A program made the translations under genes and the position numbers. 52,834 bases of DNA from an uncultured Ruminiclostridium sp. (GTDB taxonomy: Bacteria > Bacillota > Clostridia > Oscillospirales > Ruminococcaceae). The notes beneath the pieces were generated by a model. It saw nothing but the letters and a program-made list of their open reading frames with translations, did not search any database and had not been told where the DNA came from. The DNA is taken from the NCBI GenBank assembly GCA_934454635.1, contig CAKSFR010000016.1:1-52834 (forward strand), in the 5' to 3' direction. The first letter of the stretch is position 1; every line of letters starts with the position of its first letter. Positions 1-10,735 of this stretch are shown piece by piece.

Positions 1-77
1 CACGAAAATTCCGAAACGGCATAACAAAGCGATTTATTCAACAAATTTGAGGGGTTCGAATCCCCTCATCTCCACCA
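1..77 (+). ncRNA. 3' end of a tmRNA (ssrA) or tRNA, cut by the window edge
   Basis: Positions 50-66 form a T-arm (AGGGG stem, TTCGAAT loop, CCCCT stem), followed by the acceptor strand CATCTCC, discriminator A and an encoded CCA ending at 77. The 49 bases upstream show no anticodon arm. The acceptor CATCTCC would pair with GGGGATG through a G3-U wobble, as in tmRNA. A 3' tmRNA end is therefore more likely than a plain tRNA. It could also be an att-site copy left by an integrated element. The 5' part lies outside the window. Confidence 0.65.
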
Positions 78-82
78 TAACA

Positions 83-128
83 GGACACCAATTTTGATAC
101 AATGCGTATCTTGATTGGTGTCCGTTTT
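83..128 (+). terminator. Intrinsic terminator of the tmRNA/tRNA gene
   Basis: GGACACCAAT and ATTGGTGTCC form a 10-bp stem, with an inner GATAC/GTATC stem, followed by GTTTTC. It lies 6 bases after the CCA end. Confidence 0.8.
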
Positions 129-183
129 CATTATCCGAAAATCCTTGTTTAATAGGATTTGTCAACACAATTTAACGAAAGAA

Positions 184-230
184 GGCTCTGCGATGACTGA
201 AAAACGGTCACGGCAGAGCCTTTCCTATTT
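184..230 (+). terminator. Hairpin terminator, likely bidirectional
   Basis: GGCTCTGC (184-191) pairs with GCAGAGCC (213-220), with an inner TGAC/GTCA pairing, and a T-rich tract follows. No gene ends immediately upstream, so its parent transcript is unclear. Confidence 0.55.
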
Positions 231-606
231 TTTTACCTTTATACTATTTAACGAAAGGTCGTGAGGGTGTGCATTTTCGGCAAGGGGGTGTGCACTTTTA
301 AATTATTCCTAAAAAACCAAAAACTGCAGAACTTGCTCATTAAAATTTGAGCAGTCCTGCGGCTCTGTTATTTTACCATTCTAGCCTTAGTGTCGCTTCC
401 ATAAAGAGCTACTTTTATCCCATTGCAGCAACATCTGCATATAGTAAAATTCGATCTGTGGTTCAGAACTGTGAAATTTAGCCACTAAGAATATATAAAG
501 TTGCAAGATTTTCAAAAGGTTCGAGAGTATTACCCCGTCGCAGTTCAGAAGTATAGAACAGGTTATGTGAAATCTGCAAATTGACCGCCGGCATCGTATG
601 AAAAAC
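231..606. other. Intergenic stretch without a supported gene
   Basis: No open frame here has a good start, ribosome binding site or protein-like composition. A weak TGCTCA/TGAGCA inverted repeat lies near 353-372. Confidence 0.5.
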
Positions 607-642
607 AAAAGGCATCACGTTTAAATACATGGTGCCTTTTTT
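607..642 (-). terminator. Terminator downstream of the MFS gene
   Basis: An AAAAGGCA...TGCCTTTT imperfect stem lies 35 bases past the MFS stop codon. It has T-rich flanks on both strands and may work in both directions. Confidence 0.55.
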
Positions 643-676
643 CTATTGTAGCTTTGCATAAACCTGCCGGATACGA

Positions 677-1861
677 TCAGTTATTCCTGCGTCCGGCTCT
701 GTTCAGCAGCATGAGCGCTATCATAAGTATCAGTGGAAATGCACAGCCTGAAAGCATACCTTTCTGCATATCATTGCCTGCATTCTGGGTGATATTTCCT
801 ACAATAGCAGGACCGAGTGCTCCGCCGAGATCGCCTGCCATAGCGAGAAGTGCAAACATCGCAGTTCCGCCGGTGGGTATTTTGCCTGAGCAGATGCTTA
901 TAGAACCGGGCCACATGATACCTACCGAGAATCCGCACATTATGCAGCCGAGAAGTCCGATTACAGGTATTCCCGACAGGGAGGCGGTGATATAACAGAT
1001 CAGACACAGCAGTGCCGAGCCTATCATGAATTTCATAAGATCGAGCTTTTCGCCGTACTTTCCGTAGAGCGTACGGCTTATGCCCATCGTCACCGCAAAC
1101 ATACACGGTCCTGCTATATCTCCGACTGACTTAGTCAGTCCGAGAGCGGATTCTGCAAATGCCGACGCCCACTGCGCCATTGAAAGCTCCGAGGCTCCGG
1201 CACATACCATAAGCAGTATCGCAAGCCAGAACAGCGGTACTCTGAGCAGGTCACGGATACGCATTCCCTCGCCGTCCTCGACAGGATGTTCAATGGGACA
1301 TACTGAAAAATTGTATATGTTCACAAGCGGAATTATCGCCCAGATACAAGAGAGCCACTTCCAGTTTTCTATGCCGAAAACAGTAAAAAACAGTGTTGAA
1401 ATGAGTATGACTCCGACCGAACCCCAGCAGTAGAATGAATGCAGCAGGCTCATTGCAGCTTCTTTATGCTCAAACGGGCAGGCTTCAACTATCGGACTTA
1501 CAAGCACCTCGGTAAGACCGCTTCCCATTGCATATATGATCGTGCTTACGATTATTCCTGTGAACGGGTCGGGAAGCAGTTCGGGCAGAAAAGCAAGCCC
1601 GATAAGTCCCAGCGCAGAAAACGCCTGCGAACCGATAACGCATTTCCGATAGCCGATCTTGTCGGCGAAACGTGCGCACAGCACATCTATGATAAGCTGA
1701 GTAACAAAAAATACCGACGAGATAAGGGCAATTTTCCCCAACGGGATACCATAGCCATTGTGAAATGTGAGAAATAGAAGCGGAGCGAAATTAGCCGCTA
1801 TTGCCTGCGTGATGAATCCAAGATAGCAGGATATAAGTGTTTTTCTGTAATTCACAGCCAT
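677..1861 (-). CDS. Major facilitator superfamily transporter
   Basis: This 394-residue protein has about 12 hydrophobic segments and an N-terminal pattern (NYRKTLISCYLGFITQAIAA) typical of MFS permeases. The loop after TM2 carries the MFS-like ADKIGYRK stretch, and a charged central loop (EHPVEDGEGMR) separates the two six-helix halves. The length is normal for the family. The start is supported by AAGGAG at 1871-1876. It is divergent from an AraC-type regulator 111 bases away, which suggests that regulator controls it, perhaps in response to a sugar. The substrate cannot be read from the sequence. Confidence 0.85.
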   Translation of the reverse strand: MAVNYRKTLISCYLGFITQAIAANFAPLLFLTFHNGYGIPLGKIALISSVFFVTQLIIDVLCARFADKIGYRKCVIGSQAFSALGLIGLAFLPELLPDPFTGIIVSTIIYAMGSGLTEVLVSPIVEACPFEHKEAAMSLLHSFYCWGSVGVILISTLFFTVFGIENWKWLSCIWAIIPLVNIYNFSVCPIEHPVEDGEGMRIRDLLRVPLFWLAILLMVCAGASELSMAQWASAFAESALGLTKSVGDIAGPCMFAVTMGISRTLYGKYGEKLDLMKFMIGSALLCLICYITASLSGIPVIGLLGCIMCGFSVGIMWPGSISICSGKIPTGGTAMFALLAMAGDLGGALGPAIVGNITQNAGNDMQKGMLSGCAFPLILMIALMLLNRAGRRNN

Positions 1862-1862
1862 A

Positions 1863-1891
1863 TTGACAAACTCCTTGAAAATTGATATAAT
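1863..1891 (+). promoter_or_regulatory. Sigma-A promoter for the AraC-type regulator
   Basis: TTGACA (1863-1868), a 17-base spacer and TATAAT (1886-1891) match the consensus exactly. The -35 box touches the start codon of the divergent MFS gene and the spacer covers its ribosome binding site. Transcription to the right could therefore interfere with MFS expression. Confidence 0.75.
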
Positions 1892-1972
1892 CAGATTATA
1901 TAGTAAATATCATAACATTTCAATGCACAAAATCACATTTTTATTACACAATATCGCAAATCAGGTGAGAAC

Positions 1973-2926
1973 ATGGGTGATGAAATCAAAAAGGACAGGA
2001 TCACAACGGACGAAACCTTACGTGAAACTGCAAGTCACGGCAGCGAAGAATATCCGTTCAGCTACTATTATGAGGACATCTGGGATTTCGACTTTCACTG
2101 TATCGACTGGCACTGGCACCCAGAGGTCGAATTTGTTTATGTACAGCATGGCAAGGCTGATTTTCTGGTGGGTGGAAACAGGTATGTTCTAAGCTCGGGC
2201 GATGGGATTTTTATAAATTCTCAGGTGATACACAGGTTTGAAGCCCAAGACAGCGCCATCATTCCGAACATTGTTTTTTCACCTGTTCTGCTTGCGCCGC
2301 AGGGCAGTCTGATATACACCAGATACATCAGACCGATAATTGAATCAACTACCGAATGTGTGATTTTTTCCGACGAAGAAACAGCGCACCACAGCATTAT
2401 CGAAACAATGAGGTCGGTATTTGCTGTGCAGGGTTCAGGCACGGCTTCTGAAATGGAAACGGTAGAACTTCTGCTGAAACTATGGCGCCTGTTATATGAA
2501 AGCATACAGATAACAGACTGCGGCCCCGTGTCCGGGCATTCCGCACAGACGCAGGCTAAGCTTCAGATAATGATGCAGTATATTCATGATAATTACAGCG
2601 GTCAGATAACACTTGACGATATTGCAGGGACAGTTCTTATAAGCAAAAGCAGTGTTCTCAATATTTTCAGGACATACCTGCACACTTCGCCGATAAATTA
2701 CGTTGTGGAATACAGACTGAAACGTGCGTCAAAACTGCTTGTTGATACCGAAAACAGCGTTTGCGCCATAGCGCAGGAAACGGGATTTGAGAACATCGGC
2801 TATTTCTGCCGCAAGTTCAAAAAGCTGTACGGCGTTACGCCGATAAATTACAGAAAACACTGTCGCAGTGCGGAGCGTAATTCAATGAGAAATATACATT
2901 CCGACACAAATGTCCTGTCGGGCTGA
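1973..2926 (+). CDS. AraC-family transcriptional regulator
   Basis: This 317-residue protein has an N-terminal cupin-like sensor domain (residues ~35-110, with HWHPEVEFVYV and the following small-molecule pocket region). The C-terminal AraC double helix-turn-helix spans residues ~205-300 and includes the signature TGFENIGYFCRKFKKLYGVTP. The start follows AGGTGAG. It is the likely regulator of the divergent MFS gene, binding in the 111-base gap and switching on sugar or metabolite uptake. That link is inferred from position only. Confidence 0.88.
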   Translation: MGDEIKKDRITTDETLRETASHGSEEYPFSYYYEDIWDFDFHCIDWHWHPEVEFVYVQHGKADFLVGGNRYVLSSGDGIFINSQVIHRFEAQDSAIIPNIVFSPVLLAPQGSLIYTRYIRPIIESTTECVIFSDEETAHHSIIETMRSVFAVQGSGTASEMETVELLLKLWRLLYESIQITDCGPVSGHSAQTQAKLQIMMQYIHDNYSGQITLDDIAGTVLISKSSVLNIFRTYLHTSPINYVVEYRLKRASKLLVDTENSVCAIAQETGFENIGYFCRKFKKLYGVTPINYRKHCRSAERNSMRNIHSDTNVLSG

Positions 2927-3024
2927 TAATACATTGCCACATAAATCAAAAAAATTCACAGGTGACATAAAAAAATAGTATACCTACTGTTTATTATTGG
3001 TAAAGTCAATATCAAGTCGCACTC
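2927..3024. other. Probable prophage-chromosome junction
   Basis: This AT-rich stretch separates the chromosomal AraC gene from the recombinase that ends the prophage. A GTATAC palindrome lies near 2979. The other prophage end is rearranged, so the att core cannot be defined by comparison. Confidence 0.4.
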
Positions 3025-4611
3025 CTATTTTAATTCCTCCACTCTAACCTTAGTACCATTGTAGAACACAAAGGTTATCTCTCCGTTCCTGTGGACGATT
3101 GTTTTCTCTACCATCACAGTCCAAATTGTGTCGTTCCACTCGCTCAATACGGTCGGCTGTTTTTTCAGGGTTCGTATGTAAAGCGCTATCGCTTTATCTT
3201 TCTGACTGCGGAGAGAACGGAGATTTTGCAGGCGGTCCAGTTCCGCCACCGCTGTTTCGTACCTTTGGGTAAGTGCCTCATACTTTTGCAAGTACGCTTC
3301 CTGCGACTGTGTGGTGGTAGCATTTTCCTTAACAGCCGCCTTGACAAGTTCGGCAACAATCTGCGTTTCCTCAAGCTGACGCTCAATATCGGTGTCCAGT
3401 GACTTGAAATCAGTCATCTTTTTGCGCATCAGTTCGCAGTCCTCGATGATTTGTTTTCTGCTTTCCATCATCTGGTTATAGGCTTTTATGAAGAGCCGCT
3501 GTACGGTTTCTGTATCCACAGTTGGCGTCAGACAACGTTCACCGCCTTTGAATTTATTGTTGCACTGCCAAACGGTGCGACGGTAGCGGTCGGTGGAATG
3601 CCAGACCTTTGAGCCGAAGAACCCGCCGCAGTCCTCGCAAACCAGCTTTGCAGAGAGTACACTCTTTCCGCTGTATGCATTTCCGAGTTCTTTTCGTCTG
3701 GCAAACTCAGCTTGAACATGATCCCACTCGTCCGGTTCAATAATGGCAGGGTGGCTGCCCTCAACATAATACTGCGGAACCTCGCCTTCATTTGGCTTTG
3801 TTTTCTTTTGCAGAAAATCTACTGTAAAAGACTTTTGGAGAAGTGCGTCACCCTTGTATTTTTCATTTGTCAGAATACTGGTAACTGTGGTTTTACTCCA
3901 CTTTTCCTTACCGCTTGGTGACGGGATTTCCAAGTTCTCAAGATACCTGCAAATTCCTGCTTGGGTTTTGCCGTCAAGAAATAATCTGTAAATCAGCCGA
4001 ACAACGGCGGCTTCTTCCTCGACAATGGCAGGCCGTCCGTCCTCGCCCTTTTTATAACCGAGGAAATGCTTATATGCCAAATGAATCTTGCCGTCAGCGA
4101 AACTCTTGCGCTGACCCCATGTAATGTTTTCGGAAATACTGCGGCTTTCTTCCTGCGCTAATGAGGACATAATGGTTATGAGCAGTTCACCCTTGCCGTC
4201 AAAGGTGTAAATACCCTCCTTTTCAAAATAACACTCAACGCCGTTTTCTTTCAGCTTTCGGATAGTTACAAGGCTGTCAACCGTGTTTCGTGCAAATCTG
4301 CTGACCGACTTTGTAACAATAAGGTCGATTTTACCCGCCAATGCGTCCGCTATCATCTCCTTGAAACCTTCGCGGCGCTTGGTATTTGTGCCGGAAATCC
4401 CTTCATCGGTATAGACCTTTACGAATTTCCACTCCGGCCTTGACTGAATGTATCGAGTGTAGTAGTCCACCTGCGCTTCATAGCTTGTGAACTGCTCATC
4501 ACTGTCAGTTGAAACCCTGGCATATCCGGCAACCCGCCTTTTCTGCACGGCTGCTTTTGGCAGATGCGTCAAAGGATTTACAGTCGCCGGTATCATCGTA
4601 ACTTTAGGCAT
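3025..4611 (-). CDS. Large serine recombinase B (phage integrase type)
   Basis: This 528-residue protein has a resolvase-type catalytic domain with nucleophile Ser34 in YARVSTDS. It continues with SVSRFARNT and the conserved SLAQEESRSISENI stretch near residue 160. A recombinase domain follows, then a zinc-ribbon region with CEDC...CNN and GGERC, a coiled coil (~385-460) and a C-terminal tail. It starts 8 bases inside the end of recombinase A, so the two were translated as a coupled pair. Dual recombinases of this kind integrate or excise prophages and conjugative elements. This copy looks intact. Confidence 0.9.
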   Translation of the reverse strand: MPKVTMIPATVNPLTHLPKAAVQKRRVAGYARVSTDSDEQFTSYEAQVDYYTRYIQSRPEWKFVKVYTDEGISGTNTKRREGFKEMIADALAGKIDLIVTKSVSRFARNTVDSLVTIRKLKENGVECYFEKEGIYTFDGKGELLITIMSSLAQEESRSISENITWGQRKSFADGKIHLAYKHFLGYKKGEDGRPAIVEEEAAVVRLIYRLFLDGKTQAGICRYLENLEIPSPSGKEKWSKTTVTSILTNEKYKGDALLQKSFTVDFLQKKTKPNEGEVPQYYVEGSHPAIIEPDEWDHVQAEFARRKELGNAYSGKSVLSAKLVCEDCGGFFGSKVWHSTDRYRRTVWQCNNKFKGGERCLTPTVDTETVQRLFIKAYNQMMESRKQIIEDCELMRKKMTDFKSLDTDIERQLEETQIVAELVKAAVKENATTTQSQEAYLQKYEALTQRYETAVAELDRLQNLRSLRSQKDKAIALYIRTLKKQPTVLSEWNDTIWTVMVEKTIVHRNGEITFVFYNGTKVRVEELK

Positions 4612-5479
4612 TATGATTGCTCCTCTCTAATGTTTTCTGACGGGCAGCTTCTTTCATCTCGTCCGTCCAGCTTTGGCTGCGTGAGCGGTCTTTCCAAATT
4701 CGTGTAATTTCAGAACCGTCATTGAAACAGAAAATCAGAGCATTATCATTGCAGACACGAATATGCTGAATTCGGTCGCAAAGCCACTCGTGCGTAAAAT
4801 TATTCTGACCCAGGACATCAGCAGTGACTTGCTGTAGGGTAGATTCCGGTATCTGCTTAGACGCGCAGGCTGCTTTACCAAGTGAATTGAACGTTCCGCA
4901 CACCCAGACCGCTCCTGCTTTTGTGATCTTTCGGCGATAGTTCTTTCCGCAGTTGTCACACACCAAAAGACCGGTAAACGGATATATTTTCTTTGTACTA
5001 GGCTTCTTAATGAATTGAGTTGCTCGGCGCTCTTTTTCTTTCTGAACTGACAGAAATGTTTCCATGTCTATAATGGCTTCATGTGCGTCCTCTGCGTGGT
5101 ATTTTGGAAGTTCACCGGTATTGAACATCTTTCTTTTTGTAATGTGGTTTTCACTGAAGGTTTTCTGCAAGAGCAGATTGCCTGTATATGTGTAGTTGCT
5201 AAGCACCCTTGAAACGGCAGACTGATTCCATTTCCCGCCGAACCGTGACAGAATCCCTTCATCATTCAGCATTTTAGCAATTGAATTGTAGCCGCTACCG
5301 GAAAGGTATTCATTATAAATACGGCGGACAATTTCAGCTTCCTTTGGAACAATAACATAATGATCATTTTCCATTCGATATCCCAGTAAAGTTCTGTCCC
5401 AAGGAATACCGGCTTCAAAATTACGTTTGACACGCCATTTCTGATTTTCGCTTGCCGAACGGCTTTCTTCCTGCGCATA
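4604..5479 (-). pseudogene. Large serine recombinase A, 3' part (split by insertion)
   Basis: Read from the TTA core at 5478-5480, the frame begins YAQEESRSASENQKW, exactly the motif that should follow the catalytic domain. It continues through the recombinase domain (GYNSIAKMLNDEGI, NYTYTGNLLLQ) and the zinc ribbon (CDNCGK...CASK) to the C-terminus, about 291 residues. The matching N-terminal 142 residues lie at 14343-14771. Joining the halves at the TTA core gives an unbroken protein of about 433 residues ending just inside recombinase B. As it stands, this part has no start or catalytic serine. Confidence 0.9.
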
Positions 5480-5502
5480 AAGTGCAGTAGTGATATAGAA
5501 GT
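5478..5502. repeat. att site, right end of the nested element
   Basis: The core TAA (5478-5480) is followed by an element arm at 5481-5502. In reverse complement this arm matches 17 of 22 positions of the arm at 14323-14344 (shared ACTTCT and CTACTG blocks). Two such arms around a short core are the expected halves of a large serine integrase attP. Confidence 0.8.
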
Positions 5503-5520
5503 TTTTTCTCCCTTAGTGTA

Positions 5521-5538
5521 GTCGCATAACACCATCGG

Positions 5539-5554
<16 letters not shown>
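5521..5554 (+). terminator. Hairpin overlapping the integrase stop codon
   Basis: GTCGCATAAC (5521-5530) pairs perfectly with GTTATGCGAC (5538-5547) and is followed by CTTTTTT on the plus strand. The last integrase codons lie inside the stem. The T-run points inward, so it would stop transcripts entering from outside the element. Confidence 0.65.
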
Positions 5555-7253
<1,699 letters not shown>

Positions 7254-7457
7254 TCAAACAGCCTGCTTGTCCTGTTCTTGTCCGGATTCACCGAGCATTT
7301 TCTCACAGTCCTCTGTGATGAGCCTTGCAAGTATATCGCTCAGGCTCTCCCGAAAAGCTGGGTTAAAGACGGTTTTCACTCTGTATGTTGTATGCCCGAT
7401 ATGGTACTCGGACACATTTCCCGATACCGCAACAGCGGCAGTTGTAGTTTCATTCAT
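7254..7457 (-). CDS. tnpW: TnpW-like transposon-encoded protein
   Basis: This 67-residue protein has the pattern of the TnpW family: a short Thr/Val-rich start, then the core YHIGHTTYRVKTVFNPA and a helical tail (ARLITEDCEKML). TnpW-like genes usually lie directly before the large serine integrase in Tn4451-related elements, as here. The function is not established. It is 88 bases upstream of the integrase and probably shares its transcript. Confidence 0.75.
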   Translation of the reverse strand: MNETTTAAVAVSGNVSEYHIGHTTYRVKTVFNPAFRESLSDILARLITEDCEKMLGESGQEQDKQAV

Positions 7458-7617
7458 AGCGAATTTTTCTCCTTTAGCTTGTCTTTATCTACGCATTTGG
7501 ATTTGAGGGTTTCGCTTTATCTCTCTTACCCTCATGGTTGTTGTTTGTGATTATAGCCGTGAGGAACGGCATTGCTGCCGCCCCATTCACAGCTATCGTT
7601 TTGTTGTCGGAAATATG

Positions 7618-8034
7618 TTAATCCTTGTAGGAATTATCTCCGAAGAAAGAAGTCTGCCCGACAAATTCATCATCGGCAGAGCCACTGTCGGCATCATCGC
7701 CCGACTTGCTGTCTGCACCGTCAGAGCTATCGACCAGCCCCTCAATGTCAGCGTAGGACATACCGCTGTCGGTCAGCTTGCCGATGAGCGTATGCTCCGC
7801 AGTCACAGCATCGAGAAGTGCCTGCCCCTCAGCACCGCCGTAAAGCTGTGAGAGCTTATCGTAGGTGTAGAGTTTGCTGTCCGTAATAATCTTACGGCGG
7901 CGCTCATAGGCAGCCTGAATAGAACTGTTCAGCTTGTTGAGCTTTGCCTGATTTTCAGACAGCACTCCGTCCATGACGGTATCAGCAGAGTTGTCAGTGA
8001 CCTCACTCTTAGCTTTCTTGCTCATTCGCATCAC
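7618..8034 (-). CDS. Element-encoded hypothetical protein, acidic tail
   Basis: This 138-residue protein begins with a charged segment and a helical middle (NKLNSSIQAAYERRRKII, then LYTYDKLSQLYGGAEGQALL). It ends in an Asp/Ser-rich low-complexity tail (SSDGADSKSGDDADSG). Proteins of this type occur beside mobilization genes in Firmicutes elements, but no function is known to me. It is transcribed away from the origin-like region. Translation from the second Met is equally possible. Confidence 0.55.
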   Translation of the reverse strand: MMRMSKKAKSEVTDNSADTVMDGVLSENQAKLNKLNSSIQAAYERRRKIITDSKLYTYDKLSQLYGGAEGQALLDAVTAEHTLIGKLTDSGMSYADIEGLVDSSDGADSKSGDDADSGSADDEFVGQTSFFGDNSYKD

Positions 8035-8079
8035 CTCTTTTCGGTTTGGAGTATCGCAGGATTTGATTTAACCCCACGA

Positions 8080-8560
8080 TAATATTATAGCAAATTTCGG
8101 AGCTATCTGTCTATTCGCAGGGCGCATGAACTTTGTGCGCCATTAGAGTTTTCGAGTTCGTCAAGTTGTTATGGGGAAAATTTTAACGGCAAACTTTTCA
8201 CCAGATTGCCGCCCTCATTGCGCTGAAACTGCGTCGAGCCAGTTTAGAATATTGACACCGATGATAATTGAGGGCATCACGCAGGAGCGTGAGCGAGATA
8301 CCGCCGATCGAAGCGGCGGTGAGAGATGTCGCATTCGCTCCACGAATTCGCTGACGGAGCATCGAAAGCCTGAGCAGAGAGATAAACTCAGGCGAGAAAA
8401 ATATGCGCCATAGCGCAACAAAAATAACAAGCATTGTATTTTGCGCCGCACACGGACGAAAATACAAAATGCTTGTTGGGGACACCCCAAGCCCCGAAAT
8501 GACCGCACAGCGGTCATAAAAAAATCGGCTAACGCCGAAATAGAGATAAAGGAGACACCA
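8080..8560. promoter_or_regulatory. Hairpin-rich non-coding region, candidate oriT and mob promoter
   Basis: This 480-base gap contains at least six inverted repeats. They are GGCGCA/TGCGCC (8121-8141), CACGC/GCGTG (8278-8291), ACCGCC/GGCGGT, CCTGAG/CTCAGG, the long repeat at 8426-8477, and ATGACCG/CGGTCAT (8499-8517). It separates leftward integrase-side genes from rightward mobilization genes. Open frames crossing it are antisense, without ribosome binding sites, and are not believed. Confidence 0.55.
8426..8520. other. Candidate origin of transfer (oriT)
   Basis: An imperfect inverted repeat (arms 8426-8446 and 8457-8477, AACAAGCAT...ATGCTTGTT) is followed by TTGGGG/CCCCAA and ATGACCG/CGGTCAT. 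It lies 45-140 bases before mobC, the usual place for a MOBP-type oriT. The nick site cannot be assigned from sequence alone. Confidence 0.5.
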
Positions 8561-8562
8561 CA

Positions 8563-9234
8563 ATGGAAACCGAAAAGAAAAAGCATGGCAGACCACGCAA
8601 GCAGAAGTTTTTTGAAACCACAGGTATGAGCTATGAGGGAGCTATCAACTATGCACTGGACAAAGAGGTGCAGGCAGACCTTGACAAGAGCCTTGCACAC
8701 AAGTCCGAGAGCCAGCTTACCGACGATGAACGCAAGTACCTGAAACGCAAGAGGGAGAAGAAGTCCTATACGCTGAATGTTCGCTTTACCGAATCGGAAA
8801 TGCAGGACATCTTAGCAAAGTGTGAGCAGTATGGGTACAAGAACAAGACCGAGTATATCCGTGATTGTGTTCGGGCGAGGGTTGATCTCACTCCCGACCG
8901 TTCCGAAATTGCCGAATGTAATCGCCTGATGAAACGCATCGGAGCGAACATCAACCAGATACTTGTCCGACTTTACAGCACAGGTCACATATATGCCGAG
9001 GATATTACCGAGATAAAGAAAGGGGTAAACGAGATTTGGCATACACTTCTATCCATACGATCCGAGCAACAGTCAGCGCAGCGATCGCTTACATCACAAA
9101 CGGAGATAAGACCATCGACGGTTTATACGTCAACTCTTATGCTTGCCGAGCCGACAGTGCAGGAGCAAGCGAGGACTTCCGAACAGTCCGAGGAACAGGC
9201 ACAGGGCGAACACAGATCCTTGCCTACCACATGA
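8563..9234 (+). CDS. mobC: MobC-like relaxosome accessory protein
   Basis: This 223-residue protein has a basic start (KKKHGRPRKQKF) and a ribbon-helix-helix-like DNA-binding segment around residues 65-110 (SYTLNVRFTESEMQDILAKC...TEYIRDCVRA). The MobC signature follows (LMKRIGANINQILVRL, residues ~125-140). MobC opens the DNA at oriT so the relaxase can nick it. The start follows AAAGGAG. The 3' end overlaps the relaxase start by about 200 bases in another frame, a common mobC/relaxase arrangement. Confidence 0.82.
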   Translation: METEKKKHGRPRKQKFFETTGMSYEGAINYALDKEVQADLDKSLAHKSESQLTDDERKYLKRKREKKSYTLNVRFTESEMQDILAKCEQYGYKNKTEYIRDCVRARVDLTPDRSEIAECNRLMKRIGANINQILVRLYSTGHIYAEDITEIKKGVNEIWHTLLSIRSEQQSAQRSLTSQTEIRPSTVYTSTLMLAEPTVQEQARTSEQSEEQAQGEHRSLPTT

Positions 9235-10718
9235 TTCAGAGTTTCGCCCCCGGCGAAGTCACTCCCGAACAGGCTATGCAGATCGGAGAGGAGCTTTGCG
9301 ACCGTTATCTGAAAGGCGATTATCAGTATGTGATAGCCGTCCACCATGATAAGTCGCACCTGCATTGCCATATCATTTTCAACAATACGAATCTGTATAA
9401 CGGTCTGAGCTTTACCACCGAGCATAATCAGGGCAGAAGGACTGAAAGAGCGTGGGCAGAGCTGCGTGAAATATCGGACGAGATATGTGCCGAACACGGC
9501 TTATCGCTCATTGAACCGAAGGGCAAGGGTATTTCCTATCTTGAACGGTTGAAGCAACAAGAGGGCAAGTCGTGGAAAGAAAAACTCCGTGCCCGTATCG
9601 CAGAGGTCATGATTTACAGCCGTGACTTTGCGGACTTCCTCAAAAACTGTACCACCGCAGGAATTGAGTATGTTTATACTCCGAAGAACAAATACAAGCT
9701 GAAATTCAAGCTATCTGGTGACGGTCAGCAACGCTTTACAAGAGCCGAAACGCTGGGCGAGGGATTCACTGTCGAAAGTATCACCAAGCAGATAGCGGAG
9801 ATACAGGAAAAACTGTCAGCGGAGAATGTCACTCCCGATATGCTTATTGAACCGCCGAAGCCTGTTGTTCCAAAGAACGAGCCGAAGCAGACAGTCACCG
9901 CACCGACAACACTGAAACAATCTGCCGAGCCTAAAACTACCACAGAAGCGACTGAAATCGCAAAGAGAAAAGCTGCGGCGGAACAGGTTGAGAAGTTCTT
10001 TGCAGCCCGACGGGCAAGACGGCAGGCACAGCTTGATATGCTTAACGCATCTGCTGCCAAGCCCACCGAGCCGAAGCCTGAACCGTCTGCCCCGACACCA
10101 CAGCCTACACCTACGGAGAATAAAGCACCTGAAAAGGAAGAAGATCCGTGGAAGGCTATCAGAGGTATGGGCAGAGCCGATGAGATTATCGCTGACCTTG
10201 AATCGGGCGGCGTTATGTCATTCAGCGAGCTGTCAGGATTTTTCTTCAATACACCTCACTCCGATGACCACACAACTGAGCTTGCCGATCTGAGAAAGAA
10301 GTTTACGGCTATCGACACGCTCATTGATAAGATGAAGCACCGTGACGAGCTGGAGCCTGTTTACAAGGAGTATCAGGGCAAATCGGGCTGGTCGCAGAGC
10401 CGTTTCAAGAAGAAAAATGCCGCCACAATCGAGGACTATGAAGCAACAGTCAAATACATCAAGGAGCATATCAAGAGGTATGCTGTCGACGGCAAACCGC
10501 CGACAATGCTTGACCTTTTGGAGAAGTCCAACAAGCTGAAATCGAAGTGGAACAGGCTTAATGTCGAGCATACCGCATTCCTCACCAAGCGTGAAACGGC
10601 GAAGAAATACACCCGTCAGGTGCGCCAGTACATCAACGAACAGCAGATGAAGCGTGAGCGTGAAAAGTACAGACAGAAGAGGCTCACTCAGCAGAGAAAG
10701 AAAGATACACTTGAATAA
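9036..10718 (+). CDS. Relaxase (MobA/VirD2-like, MOBP type)
   Basis: This 560-residue protein has an N-terminal relaxase domain with the three-histidine metal motif HDKSHLHCH (residues 104-112). The helix LAYHMIQSFAPGEVTPEQA is typical of mobilization nucleases. It nicks oriT and leads the strand into a recipient. The Lys/Pro/Glu-rich middle (~285-375) is a linker, and the C-terminal third is charged and helical. Translation is coupled to mobC through the overlap. Transfer would need a coupling protein and secretion machinery supplied in trans. Confidence 0.88.
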   Translation: MAYTSIHTIRATVSAAIAYITNGDKTIDGLYVNSYACRADSAGASEDFRTVRGTGTGRTQILAYHMIQSFAPGEVTPEQAMQIGEELCDRYLKGDYQYVIAVHHDKSHLHCHIIFNNTNLYNGLSFTTEHNQGRRTERAWAELREISDEICAEHGLSLIEPKGKGISYLERLKQQEGKSWKEKLRARIAEVMIYSRDFADFLKNCTTAGIEYVYTPKNKYKLKFKLSGDGQQRFTRAETLGEGFTVESITKQIAEIQEKLSAENVTPDMLIEPPKPVVPKNEPKQTVTAPTTLKQSAEPKTTTEATEIAKRKAAAEQVEKFFAARRARRQAQLDMLNASAAKPTEPKPEPSAPTPQPTPTENKAPEKEEDPWKAIRGMGRADEIIADLESGGVMSFSELSGFFFNTPHSDDHTTELADLRKKFTAIDTLIDKMKHRDELEPVYKEYQGKSGWSQSRFKKKNAATIEDYEATVKYIKEHIKRYAVDGKPPTMLDLLEKSNKLKSKWNRLNVEHTAFLTKRETAKKYTRQVRQYINEQQMKREREKYRQKRLTQQRKKDTLE

Positions 10719-10735
10719 AGAAAGGATACGATAAC

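Noticed and set aside
387..608. Open frame of 73 codons on the minus strand
   Set aside because: It has no ribosome binding site, an odd Cys/Arg-rich composition, and lies between two terminators.
8215..8700. Open frame of 161 codons on the minus strand over the oriT-like region
   Set aside because: It runs antisense through multiple hairpins and into mobC, has no ribosome binding site, and its composition follows the structured DNA.
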